In this document: piece by piece, positions 45,198-54,226 of the stretch
Position numbering within the stretch: the stretch's first letter is position 1
Layout of the letters: each line of letters opens with the position of its first letter
Origin: Bacteroidota bacterium
GTDB taxonomy: Bacteria; Bacteroidota; Bacteroidia; B-17B0; Aurantibacillaceae
Reading direction: 5' to 3'
Length of the DNA: 64,000 nucleotides
NCBI GenBank assembly: GCA_020162035.1
Contig: JAIUNM010000009.1
Location: forward strand, 1 to 64,000
Position numbers and translations under genes: made by a program
Notes under the pieces: generated by a model
What the model saw: the letters and a program-made list of their open reading frames with translations, nothing else
The model's database searches: none
What the model was told of the DNA's origin: nothing

Positions 45198-47315
45198 ATG
45201 AAAACACATTTACTTTTTATGGTTTTGCTTTTTAGTTGTTGTTTTAAAATTAAAACACAAAACAATTTTTTAAACTCTAATTTAAAACAAAATTCAAGTT
45301 TTACAATACATACTTGGAAAGCGTTTTCCAACTCAATGAATGTTGATGGACTTTTAAATTCAAACACAAAAGTTTTAAGTTACGATGAAAATCTTGATGT
45401 TGTTTCGTTTTTGCAACGTAAAGCTTGTACTTATTCAATTACAAATACACCCGAAGATAACAATGGCGTAATAGTAGCCTTTATTGGTTATAACTGGAAC
45501 CCAATTGCAAATAACTTTATTTGCAGCCCCACTTTTGATAGTTCAGCAATTGCTTCGAGTGCTAATAATTTACCTTATGCTGTACAAGGAGGTATTTATA
45601 ACCCGCCAGGCAATACTAACATTAACAACTCTTACATAGTTGGTTGCGGGCCAACTAAAAATAGCGCTAATAATTATACAGGCAATTGGTTTTCGAGCAA
45701 ACAATTAGGTTTAGTAAATTATAATAACACTCCAAATACATCTCCAAATGCGCAACAATGGTTTGGTAACCCTGCAACAGCAAGTTTATTAGGACATAAT
45801 TTAAATTACAATAATTTTAGTATAACAGATGATGGTAAGCTACGGTCTATAGGTAAAGTAGGAACATCTTTTACAGGGAGCTTACAAACAAACCCTGGCG
45901 ATACATCTATTTATATTACAACAGGTAGCTTTTCGGTAGGTACTTTTAATTGGGTAGGAACAGAATTATATCCTGATTTTAAAAGAAGTACAACAAATAA
46001 ATCTCATATAGAAAATTATTTAATGGCATGGAACGAAACTGGTACAGTTGGTTATGCTATTGCAATTGGACAAAATAAAACAACTACAGTTTCAGTTAAC
46101 CAAGGTTTACAACCAAAAGTATGGAAAACAATTAATAGTGGTGCAAGTTGGGCGCAAATTTTAGATATAGATTTTAGCTTACCAACATTTAGTACAATTA
46201 TAAATGATTTACCTGCAACATTAAAAACAAATACAAATGTTGCAGTTCCTTGGTTTTACGCTGGCGAGGGGCAAGACGCCGTAGTTGATAAAAATGATGA
46301 ATTACATTTAATTACTACAATTTTACCACATGCATATATTATTTCTGATTCAATAACTGTAAAAAATCATTTTTACAACTTTTCTGATTATTATTATTGG
46401 CCTCATACACCAGGTAAACGCCCATACGTTTATGATTTTAAAACTAATGGAAGCAATTGGTCGTTTACAAAAATAGATTCATTATCTACCGAAGCGCCCC
46501 GCGCAACAATTGAAGAGCAAGATGCAGGACATGGATATGACGAAAACCCTTGGTTGGCAAACAGCGCTGGTAAAAAAACAGTATCAAGCTCGAGGATACA
46601 GGCTGGGCGAACAGTTGATGGAAGTTTAATTTATTACTCGTGGGCAGAATCGGACACTTTAATTACGAATGGCAACAAGAAGTGGAATACCTTTCCAAAT
46701 ATTAAATTACGATTTTTAAATGTTAACGCTAACACTTTAAGTGCAGAGTATAATATAACTGCGCCAACCGGAAGTATTGGCTTAAATACAAAAGTCAAAA
46801 ACTATGCATACTTTCATTGCTCATCACCTAAAACAAATTCTGTTTTTGGAAATTTATCTTCAAACTACACTTTATCCATTCCGTTTACAGTAAGCAATAA
46901 CCAAAGTTTAGATGGTTATGGCGATTGTGTTGATTTATCTAAATCAATAACACATTATTTTAATGCAGCCACAATTATAAATAGCAATCCAAACCCAATT
47001 TATTCGTGTGTAGTTCCTAACCCTTGTACCATTAATTCTTTAAAAGAAAATAGTACTACTAATTATTTAAATCTTAATATGATTCCAAATCCAAGTAATG
47101 GTAACACTCAGTTAAATTTTTATTCGTTAACAAACACTTTTACTCAAATTAATGTAACAGATGTAAGTGGTAAAATAATAAAATCAATTATAGTTGATAG
47201 TTATGCCGGAGAAAATAAAATTAATTTAAATTTAAACGATATTCGTTCTGGTTTGTATTTTGTTAGTTTAGATGTAAACAATCAAAAAACAACTCAAAAA
47301 TTAATTATTGAGTGA
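45198..47315 (+). CDS. T9SS type A secreted protein, paralogue 2
   Basis: A 705-residue exported protein. The signal-like N-terminus includes CCFKIKTQ, so it could also be a lipoprotein-type or atypical signal. From about residue 35 on it aligns with paralogue 1, sharing GGIYNPPGNTNINNSYIVG, TELYPDFKRST, GEGQDAVVDKNDELHLITT and SWAESDTLITNGNKKWNTFP. Differences are loss of the Pro/Lys-rich N-terminal stretch, insertions near the middle (around ISDSITVKNHFYN) and an extra Asn/Pro-rich linker before the type A sorting signal (MIPNPSNGNTQLNF ... IRSGLYFVSLDV). Function unknown. Confidence 0.83.
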   Translation: MKTHLLFMVLLFSCCFKIKTQNNFLNSNLKQNSSFTIHTWKAFSNSMNVDGLLNSNTKVLSYDENLDVVSFLQRKACTYSITNTPEDNNGVIVAFIGYNWNPIANNFICSPTFDSSAIASSANNLPYAVQGGIYNPPGNTNINNSYIVGCGPTKNSANNYTGNWFSSKQLGLVNYNNTPNTSPNAQQWFGNPATASLLGHNLNYNNFSITDDGKLRSIGKVGTSFTGSLQTNPGDTSIYITTGSFSVGTFNWVGTELYPDFKRSTTNKSHIENYLMAWNETGTVGYAIAIGQNKTTTVSVNQGLQPKVWKTINSGASWAQILDIDFSLPTFSTIINDLPATLKTNTNVAVPWFYAGEGQDAVVDKNDELHLITTILPHAYIISDSITVKNHFYNFSDYYYWPHTPGKRPYVYDFKTNGSNWSFTKIDSLSTEAPRATIEEQDAGHGYDENPWLANSAGKKTVSSSRIQAGRTVDGSLIYYSWAESDTLITNGNKKWNTFPNIKLRFLNVNANTLSAEYNITAPTGSIGLNTKVKNYAYFHCSSPKTNSVFGNLSSNYTLSIPFTVSNNQSLDGYGDCVDLSKSITHYFNAATIINSNPNPIYSCVVPNPCTINSLKENSTTNYLNLNMIPNPSNGNTQLNFYSLTNTFTQINVTDVSGKIIKSIIVDSYAGENKINLNLNDIRSGLYFVSLDVNNQKTTQKLIIE

Positions 47316-47346
47316 TAAAAATCTCAATTTAATTTTTAAAACTATA

Positions 47347-47354
47347 TACTTTTG
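47347..47354 (+). promoter_or_regulatory. Globin gene promoter -7 box
   Basis: TACTTTTG matches TAnnTTTG exactly and lies 18 bases before the globin ATG. No clear -33 TTG. Confidence 0.4.
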
Positions 47355-47372
47355 TGTTTGTAAAATTGTATT

Positions 47373-47777
47373 ATGAAACCAGAAATTGTTTATAGAAAAG
47401 ATGTAGAGCATTTAGTTAACACATTTTATTCAAAAATTAGAACAGATGAATTATTAGGGCCAATATTTAATAATCAAATACCCGAAAACAATTGGCCTGC
47501 TCATTTACAAAATTTAGCTGATTTTTGGGAAACAAATTTATTTGGAACACCTAAATTTAAAGGTAACCCAACCCAAGCTCATGTTAATGTTGATAAAAAA
47601 ATAAACCATACTATTTCGCAAGTACATTTTGGAAAATGGCTGCAACTTTGGTTTGAAACCATTGATGAAAATTTTAGCGGAGATAATGCACAAAGGGCTA
47701 AAAATTCGGCAAGAAAAATGTCAACAGGCCAATTTATGGCAATTTGGATTAATAGACCAGAGAATTTAAAGCAATAA
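47373..47777 (+). CDS. Group III truncated hemoglobin
   Basis: A 134-residue 2-on-2 globin. Segments typical of group III are the N-terminal LVNTFYSKIRTDELLGPIF, a WPAHLQNLADFWETNLFG block with the B/E-helix aromatic residues, and VHFGKWLQLWFETIDENF with the proximal histidine. Proposed roles in the group are binding of O2, NO or peroxide chemistry, and its role here is unknown. It stands alone between a cargo gene and the convergent rpoD, with a shared bidirectional terminator. Confidence 0.92.
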   Translation: MKPEIVYRKDVEHLVNTFYSKIRTDELLGPIFNNQIPENNWPAHLQNLADFWETNLFGTPKFKGNPTQAHVNVDKKINHTISQVHFGKWLQLWFETIDENFSGDNAQRAKNSARKMSTGQFMAIWINRPENLKQ

Positions 47778-47780
47778 AAA

Positions 47781-47805
47781 AAACCTGCTTTTTTATAGCA
47801 GGTTT
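47781..47805. terminator. Bidirectional terminator between globin gene and rpoD
   Basis: Stem AAACCTGCT (47781-47789) / AGCAGGTTT (47797-47805) with a seven-base loop. An A-run on one side and T residues on the other let it serve both convergent genes. Confidence 0.8.
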
Positions 47806-47831
47806 TAAAGGATAAAGGATTAAAAGTTTAA

Positions 47832-48695
47832 TTATCCTAAATATTGTTGTAATAATTTGCTACGGCTACTATGGCGTAAACGGCGAATTGCTTTTTCTTT
47901 AATTTGACGAACACGTTCGCGGGTTAACTCAAATTTATCTCCAATTTCTTCTAAAGTTAAACCGTGGTTTAAACCAATTCCAAAAAATAATTTCACAACA
48001 TCACGTTCTCTATCTGTTAATGTGCTTAATGCTCTATCAATTTCTTTACTTAAACTTTCGTTCATTAAACCAGTATCAGCCTTAGGCGAATCAAAATTTA
48101 CCAATACATCTAACAAGCTACTTTCTTCGCCATTAGCAAATGGAGCATCCATACTAACATGGCGGCCACTAACTTTCATTGTATCGCTAACTTTATCAAT
48201 TGGTAAATCTAAAATGTCTGCTAATTCTTCAGCACTTGGCTCACGTTCAAACTCTTGTTCTAATTTGCTATAAGCTTTATTAATTTTATTTAACGAACCT
48301 ACTTGGTTTAAAGGTAAACGCACAATACGGCTTTGCTCAGCTAAAGCTTGCAAAATAGATTGGCGAATCCACCAAACGGCATACGAAATAAATTTAAAAC
48401 CACGTGTTTCATCAAAACGGCGGGCTGCTTTAATTAAACCTAAATTACCTTCGTTAATTAAATCGGGTAAACTTAAACCTTGATTTTGGTATTGTTTAGC
48501 AACCGACACAACGAAACGTAAATTTGCACGCGTTAATTTTTCTAAAGCGTTTTGATCGCCATCTTTAATTTTTTTTGCTAAAACTACCTCTTCTTCTGCT
48601 GTAATTAATTCTTCTCTACCAATCTCTTGTAAATATTTATCTAATGATGCACTTTCGCGATTTGTGATTGATTTGGTAATTTTAAGCTGTCTCAT
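47832..48695 (-). CDS. rpoD: Primary sigma factor RpoD (sigma-A)
   Basis: The 287-residue short primary sigma of Bacteroidota, which lacks most of region 1.1 and the non-conserved region. Region 1.2 has [16 protein letters not shown]. Region 2 carries [20 protein letters not shown] and the melting/recognition segment [15 protein letters not shown]. Region 3 follows. Region 4 ends with the helix-turn-helix [20 protein letters not shown]. This factor reads the TAnnTTTG promoters seen in the window. It is monocistronic, with its own -7 box upstream. Confidence 0.96.
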   Translation of the reverse strand: MRQLKITKSITNRESASLDKYLQEIGREELITAEEEVVLAKKIKDGDQNALEKLTRANLRFVVSVAKQYQNQGLSLPDLINEGNLGLIKAARRFDETRGFKFISYAVWWIRQSILQALAEQSRIVRLPLNQVGSLNKINKAYSKLEQEFEREPSAEELADILDLPIDKVSDTMKVSGRHVSMDAPFANGEESSLLDVLVNFDSPKADTGLMNESLSKEIDRALSTLTDRERDVVKLFFGIGLNHGLTLEEIGDKFELTRERVRQIKEKAIRRLRHSSRSKLLQQYLG

Positions 48696-49096
48696 GATTT
48701 AAGTGTATAATGGTTAAAATTGAGTTAAGTAACAAAGGTAGTAAAAAAATAGCTATTTTTTTGATAAAAACGATAAAAAACCACATTTGATTAACAGAAT
48801 TACACTTTTATACGACTATTTTTTAAAAATGTTGCGTTTTTAGAAGTTTATTATTTGGTTAAACATTTGGTAATTATTTGGTTATTTTAGGCTTCACTAA
48901 TTTATTTTAAGTGTTTTTATTTACACCTAAAAGCTTTAAAACCCTTTAATATCTAGGAAAGTTAACTTAAAGTAATTAACAACAGAGGTTTAATATCTAT
49001 TAACGCAATTAACAAAGCATTGTTTGGTTATTGTGTTAACCTACTGTTTTACACGCAACTAAGTTCTGTATTTTTATAAAAACCAAACCTCAACTT
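48696..49096. other. AT-rich divergent intergenic region (401 bases)
   Basis: It lies between rpoD and the coiled-coil gene. It holds the rpoD -7 box at 48733 and an 11-base direct repeat TTTAATATCTA at 48945-48955 and 48989-48999. It also holds several TTAAC-containing stretches between about 48961 and 49040, and a weak TATTTTTA (49069-49076) that may be the -7 box for the coiled-coil gene. No open frame or structured RNA was recognised. Confidence 0.6.
48733..48740 (-). promoter_or_regulatory. rpoD promoter -7 box
   Basis: Minus-strand TACCTTTG, an exact TAnnTTTG match, 37 bases before the rpoD ATG. No TTG is found at the -33 distance. Confidence 0.5.
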
Positions 49097-51610
49097 ATGA
49101 ACGGACAAGAAATAAAAGCCGAATTACAACAGGTATTAGACAGTGATATTCAGTTAAGAAAAGAATTCATCGAACTAAAACGCTCTTTAGGCGAATACCG
49201 TAACCAGCTAATTATGCGTGAAGAAGATTGCAAACGCTTGCAAGTTACTATTGATGTTTTAAATACCAAACTTGCAGTAATGGAGCGAGATAACACCAAT
49301 TACAAAGCAGAACTTACAGCGTTTAAAGAGTTAAGAGGAAATATAAAGGAGCAATTACAACAAAAGCAAGACGAAATAGATAATCGCTTAAACGAAATTG
49401 AGCAATTAAGAGGTGAACTTTCTACAATATCTGAACAATACGAACAGCAACTTAATGAGGTTAAAATTGCTGCCGAAACAAATTTAGAAACAGTTACAAA
49501 TCAATTTCAAAATCAAATAAACGAATTAAAATCAAACTCGCATTACAAAGAAAGTGGAATTAAACAAGAATTTGAAAACGAATTAAATTTAATAAACGAA
49601 TCGTTTGCTGATAAAGAACAAGCTATTACTTTAAAACATACAGACGAAATAACATCTATTAAAAATAATTACGAAACTGAACTTACTTTTTTAAAGAACG
49701 AACACGCTCAAACTTTAAATCAAATTCAAACAACAAATGCAGATGAATTAAACACCCTAATTCATTCGCATAAAGTTACAATTTCAAAATTAGAAGAAGA
49801 GTTTTCTCAAAAGTTAGAATCGACTGAATATAATTTAAACAACCAAATTATAGCATTAAAATTAGAAAATGAAGAGCAACGCCATATTTTAACTTCAAAC
49901 TTTCAAACCGAAATAGATTTATTAAAAAAATCTAATTTGGAAGCCGAGCAAACTTTAATTGAAAAATACGAAACTCAACTTTCAAATCTTCAAAACAACA
50001 ATTCAGAAACAACAAATAATATTCATCAATCCTTTGAACAACAAATTTCTGAATTAAAACTTCAACACAGTTCAACTATTGAAGAGTTAACAACAAGCAA
50101 CCAATTAAATTTAAATAATACAATTAACGAATATGAATTAAAATTAAGCAACACATTAATTCATAGTAATGAGCAAAACTCTAAGCTTAATGATGAAATA
50201 AATAAATTAATGTTGCAAACAGATGAGTTAAGAGAAGATGTTAAAAATTTAAGCATTACAATTGATAATAACTCTGCAACAATTACAGATTTAAGAGAAA
50301 GTAATGCCAACTTAATTATTCAATTTGAAAATGAAAAACAAAATCATTTAAGTGTTACACAAGAGTTTGAAAGCTTTAAGCACACTTCATCTCTTTCATC
50401 ATCAGAGCAAGTAAATGCTTTAAACATACAAATAGAAAATTTAAATAACGATATTCAAAATGTAAGTAAATTGTTTGAAGAGAATACAAACATTTTAGCC
50501 GAAACAGAAAACAAATTAGAAAGTGCATTAGAATCAAATTCATTACTAAATAATACAAATTCACAACTAAATACTGAATTAGAAAACACGATTTTAAAAC
50601 AAAACGAACTTACTGAAGTAACTTACAATAATGAAATAACCATTAATTCGTTAACTACTGAAGTTGATAATTTAACAACAGCAAATACTTTTTTACAAAA
50701 CGAAATAGTAAACTTACAAAGCACTGTTGAAGGATTAAATAACAAACTGGATACTCAAAAAATTGATTTTGAAACTGTACATAACCAAAACAACTTAACC
50801 AATAATTTAGAATTTGAAAAATTATTGGCAGAAAATTCGAATTTAATTTCAGAGATTGAAAGTGTTCAATTAAACCTCGAATCTAAAAGCAATGAACTAG
50901 AAATTTTAAAAGCAGAGTTTGACGATTTAAATTCAAAAACTGTAGGAAAAGTAGAAGATTTAAAAGAAACATTAAATACTAAAAATTTTGAATTAACTAA
51001 CCTAACAGGAACAAATGCTGCATTAACTGCCGAAAACGATTTATTAAAATCAGAAATCGAAAATTTAAAATTAAACTTACAAAATTCTGAAGTTGCTAGC
51101 GAAGGTTTTAATGCCCTACAAAATAATTTTGAAAATTTAAGTTTAGAAAAAAACAATTTATTGTCTGATATTGCAAATATGCAATTAACTATAGGAACGT
51201 TAAATGAAAGTATTTCAGAATTAAATTCTAAAATTAATAATTACGAAGTACAATTAAGCAATCCTATTTCTTCAACCAACGAAACTGACTTAAATAATAA
51301 ACTAGAACAACAAGAAGCTTATATAGACAAATTATTTAAACAAATAGATTTGTTAAGTGATGAACGCTTAAATTTATTAAGTGAAAAAGAACAAATGGCA
51401 AACCAATTGCTAAAAATGAATGATGTGGTTAGTGAAATATCGCAACAGATTGATAGTGAGAGTATTAATGTAAAAGATTTGAATAATCACAGAAAAAACA
51501 TTATCTTAGCAAATAGTTCTCAAATGACTGGTGAAAGTGGTCAAATGAAACAACAAATAAACGATTTGGTGCGTGAAATTGATAAGTGTATTGCTTTATT
51601 AAGTGCTTAA
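49097..51610 (+). CDS. Long coiled-coil protein upstream of zapA
   Basis: An 837-residue protein that is almost entirely predicted coiled coil, rich in Glu, Asn, Leu, Lys and Gln, with no signal peptide or membrane helix. Residues 1-80 (MNGQEIKAELQQVLDSDIQ ... LAVMERDN) and the last 100 (QIDLLSDERLNLLSEKEQM ... VREIDKCIALLSA) are less repetitive and look conserved. The middle has heptad-like stretches with several variants of SNLQNNNSE/LNxEI. It ends 17 bases before zapA. Many Bacteroidota carry a short coiled-coil gene at this place, so this may be an enlarged version acting with ZapA and FtsZ. That role is inferred from position only. Confidence 0.85.
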   Translation: MNGQEIKAELQQVLDSDIQLRKEFIELKRSLGEYRNQLIMREEDCKRLQVTIDVLNTKLAVMERDNTNYKAELTAFKELRGNIKEQLQQKQDEIDNRLNEIEQLRGELSTISEQYEQQLNEVKIAAETNLETVTNQFQNQINELKSNSHYKESGIKQEFENELNLINESFADKEQAITLKHTDEITSIKNNYETELTFLKNEHAQTLNQIQTTNADELNTLIHSHKVTISKLEEEFSQKLESTEYNLNNQIIALKLENEEQRHILTSNFQTEIDLLKKSNLEAEQTLIEKYETQLSNLQNNNSETTNNIHQSFEQQISELKLQHSSTIEELTTSNQLNLNNTINEYELKLSNTLIHSNEQNSKLNDEINKLMLQTDELREDVKNLSITIDNNSATITDLRESNANLIIQFENEKQNHLSVTQEFESFKHTSSLSSSEQVNALNIQIENLNNDIQNVSKLFEENTNILAETENKLESALESNSLLNNTNSQLNTELENTILKQNELTEVTYNNEITINSLTTEVDNLTTANTFLQNEIVNLQSTVEGLNNKLDTQKIDFETVHNQNNLTNNLEFEKLLAENSNLISEIESVQLNLESKSNELEILKAEFDDLNSKTVGKVEDLKETLNTKNFELTNLTGTNAALTAENDLLKSEIENLKLNLQNSEVASEGFNALQNNFENLSLEKNNLLSDIANMQLTIGTLNESISELNSKINNYEVQLSNPISSTNETDLNNKLEQQEAYIDKLFKQIDLLSDERLNLLSEKEQMANQLLKMNDVVSEISQQIDSESINVKDLNNHRKNIILANSSQMTGESGQMKQQINDLVREIDKCIALLSA

Positions 51611-51627
51611 TTTAATCGCTTTAGGCT

Positions 51628-51939
51628 ATGAGCGAAGTTAACATAAAGGTTGAAATTGCAGGAAGTACTTTTCCTGTTAAAGTAAATATGGTTGACCAAG
51701 CTAATATTGAAGAGGCGATAAATTTAATAAATACAAAAATTGCTGAGTTTGAAAAAGCTTATGCGATTAAAGATAAAAAAGACGTTTTAGCTATGGTAAT
51801 GCTTCAGTTGGTAGCACAACTTTACAAACAAGCAACCACAGCCGAAAACGAATTAAGCAATTTAAAACAAGTACTTGATGATGTTAAAGTTATGTTAGCT
51901 CAACACAACAATAACATTTCAAACATAAACAATGAGTAA
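51628..51939 (+). CDS. zapA: Cell division protein ZapA
   Basis: A 103-residue FtsZ-binding protein that bundles FtsZ filaments at the division ring. The N-terminal beta-hairpin domain reads VNIKVEIAGSTFPVKVNM and the C-terminal part is a long coiled-coil helix from about residue 30. It lies between the long coiled-coil gene and rny, an order common in Bacteroidota. A terminator-like hairpin follows. Confidence 0.88.
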   Translation: MSEVNIKVEIAGSTFPVKVNMVDQANIEEAINLINTKIAEFEKAYAIKDKKDVLAMVMLQLVAQLYKQATTAENELSNLKQVLDDVKVMLAQHNNNISNINNE

Positions 51940-51962
51940 AAAATAAATTTATTTTTTACATG

Positions 51963-52012
51963 AAACGCACAAAATTAAAAGCAATAACGCATTTAGTTTT
52001 GTGCGTTTTTAA
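51963..52012 (+). terminator. Hairpin terminator after zapA
   Basis: A 12-bp stem AAACGCACAAAA (51963-51974) / TTTTGTGCGTTT (51997-52008) with a 22-base loop, followed by a short T-run. It may partly separate zapA from rny. Confidence 0.75.
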
Positions 52013-52032
52013 TTTTAAAAAAAGAAAAGAAA

Positions 52033-53583
52033 ATGGAAATAATAACAATAGTACTAATAGCTGCAGCCTTAATTTTAGGAGTTATTGCGGGCTTTTTTAT
52101 TGCGGGTAGTAAGTTAAATGCATCAGCAACCAAAGAAAAAGAAAACATGTTAAAAGAGGTTGAGGTAAAAGCAGAAGCCACTAAACAAGAAAAAATATTA
52201 CAAGCTAAAGAAAAATTTTTACAACTAAAATCTGAGCACGAAAAAACAGTTCAAGAAAAAAATACTCACATTGCGCAACACGAAAATAAAATTAAACAAA
52301 AAGAGGGCGAACTAAATAAAAAATTAGAAGACCTTAACAGAAAAAATAAAGAAGCTGAAGAATTAAAAAATCAAGCAAATCAGCAAATTGAGGTTTACAA
52401 ACATCGTACCGAGGATATTGAAAAATCGCATCGTAAACAAGTTGAAATGCTTGAAAAAATTAGCGGTATGAAAGCCGAAGATGCTAAAACACAACTGGTA
52501 GAAAGCATTAAAGGTGAAGCCAAAACTCAGGCAATGGCCTATGTAAAAGATATAATGGACGAAGCAAAGCTTACTGCCAATAAAGAAGCTAAAAAAATTG
52601 TTATTCAAACTATACAACGTGTTGCAACCGAAGCTGCAATAGAAAACAGTATTTCTGTTTTTCATATTGAAGGAGATGAAACTAAAGGTAGAATTATTGG
52701 AAGAGAAGGAAGAAATATACGCGCTTTAGAAGCTGCCACTGGTGTTGAAATTATTGTTGATGATACACCAGATGCAATTACTTTAAGTTGTTTTGATTCA
52801 ATTAGAAGAGAAATTTGCCGATTAGCCTTACATCAATTAGTTACAGATGGACGAATTCACCCCGCAAGAATTGAAGAAGTTGTTGAAAAAACAAAAAAAA
52901 TGCTTGAGGAAGAAATTATTGAAACCGGTAAACGCACGTGTATTGATTTAGGCATTCATGGTTTGCACCCCGAATTAATAAGAATGGTAGGAAGAATGAA
53001 ATACCGCTCATCTTACGGTCAAAATTTATTACAACACAGTAGAGAAGTTGCAAACTTATGTGCAATTATGGCAAGCGAAATGGGCTTAAACCCTAAAGTT
53101 GCAAAACGTGCTGGATTATTACATGATATTGGAAAAGTACCTGATGAAGAACCTGAATTACCACATGCTTTATTAGGTATGAAGTTAGCCGAAAAATTTA
53201 AAGAAAAACCTGAAGTTTGTAATGCAATTGGAGCGCACCACGATGAAATTGAGATGACAAGTTTATACTCTCCTATTATTCAAGTTTGTGATGCAATTAG
53301 TGGCGCAAGACCTGGAGCTAGAAGAGAAATTGCAGAACAATACATGAAACGCTTAAAAGATTTAGAAGCTTTAGCGCAAAGTTACGATGGTGTTGAAAAA
53401 ACGTATGCAATACAAGCAGGTAGAGAGTTACGCGTAATTGTGAGCAGCGATAAAGTTAATGATGGAAGAGCAGAACAATTAGCATTTGAAATAAGCCAAC
53501 GCATACAAACAGAAATGACTTACCCTGGTCAAGTTAAAGTTACCGTTATTCGCGAAGTTAGAGCAACAGGTTACGCAAAATAA
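52033..53583 (+). CDS. rny: Ribonuclease Y
   Basis: A membrane-anchored endoribonuclease that starts mRNA decay. It has a single N-terminal transmembrane helix (about 3-24), a long coiled coil (about 30-200), a KH domain with GREG at 223-226 in [17 protein letters not shown], and an HD domain with HDIGK at 364-368. The length of 516 residues is normal. Gene order zapA-rny is conserved in the phylum. Confidence 0.97.
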   Translation: MEIITIVLIAAALILGVIAGFFIAGSKLNASATKEKENMLKEVEVKAEATKQEKILQAKEKFLQLKSEHEKTVQEKNTHIAQHENKIKQKEGELNKKLEDLNRKNKEAEELKNQANQQIEVYKHRTEDIEKSHRKQVEMLEKISGMKAEDAKTQLVESIKGEAKTQAMAYVKDIMDEAKLTANKEAKKIVIQTIQRVATEAAIENSISVFHIEGDETKGRIIGREGRNIRALEAATGVEIIVDDTPDAITLSCFDSIRREICRLALHQLVTDGRIHPARIEEVVEKTKKMLEEEIIETGKRTCIDLGIHGLHPELIRMVGRMKYRSSYGQNLLQHSREVANLCAIMASEMGLNPKVAKRAGLLHDIGKVPDEEPELPHALLGMKLAEKFKEKPEVCNAIGAHHDEIEMTSLYSPIIQVCDAISGARPGARREIAEQYMKRLKDLEALAQSYDGVEKTYAIQAGRELRVIVSSDKVNDGRAEQLAFEISQRIQTEMTYPGQVKVTVIREVRATGYAK

Positions 53584-53596
53584 TAAAAGCAAACCT

Positions 53597-54223
53597 ATGG
53601 ATAATTTTAATAAACATAACCATTGGGAAAATATTTATAAAACAAAACAATTATCTGAAGTGAGTTGGTACCAACCTACTCCAAATACTTCTTTAAAATT
53701 TATTACTGATAACAATTTAAGCTCATCATCAAACATAATTGATGTTGGTGGTGGTGATAGTTTTTTAGTTGATCATTTACTTACTTTAGGTTTTACTAAC
53801 ATTTCTGTTTTAGATATTTCTGAAACTGCAATAGAACGAGCAAAGAAAAGATTAGATGAAAAAGCAAAATTAGTTAATTGGATTGTTTGCGACATTTTAA
53901 ATTTTAAACCAACTCAACACTACGATTTTTGGCATGATAGAGCCGCTTTTCATTTTTTAACTAATCAAAGCGACATAGATAAATACATCACAATTTTAAA
54001 TCAATCTATAAATTTAAATGGTTTTGCTTTAATTGGAACGTTTTCTGAAAATGGTCCTAAAAAATGTAGTGGAATTGATATTAAACAATATTCTCAAATT
54101 GAATTAAAAAATACGTTTAATGATAATTTTGAAGTAATTGAAAATTTAAATGTAAATCATCAAACGCCTTTTAATACTACACAAAACTTTAATTTTTGTT
54201 TATTTAAAAAACAATCTAATTAA
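53597..54223 (+). CDS. Class I SAM-dependent methyltransferase
   Basis: A 208-residue methyltransferase. The N-terminus NKHNHWENIYKTKQLSEVSW is typical of a family of small methyltransferases. Motif I is IDVGGGDSFLVDHLLTLGF near 48-66, then LDISETAIERAKKRL and WHDRAAFHFL. Substrate unknown. It lies 13 bases after rny and ends 3 bases before the convergent outer-membrane receptor gene. Confidence 0.88.
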   Translation: MDNFNKHNHWENIYKTKQLSEVSWYQPTPNTSLKFITDNNLSSSSNIIDVGGGDSFLVDHLLTLGFTNISVLDISETAIERAKKRLDEKAKLVNWIVCDILNFKPTQHYDFWHDRAAFHFLTNQSDIDKYITILNQSINLNGFALIGTFSENGPKKCSGIDIKQYSQIELKNTFNDNFEVIENLNVNHQTPFNTTQNFNFCLFKKQSN

Positions 54224-54226
54224 ATT

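Noticed and set aside
51940-52032. 6S RNA after zapA, as in Proteobacteria
   Set aside because: The gap is only 93 bases, holds a simple terminator-like hairpin and cannot hold a 6S RNA.
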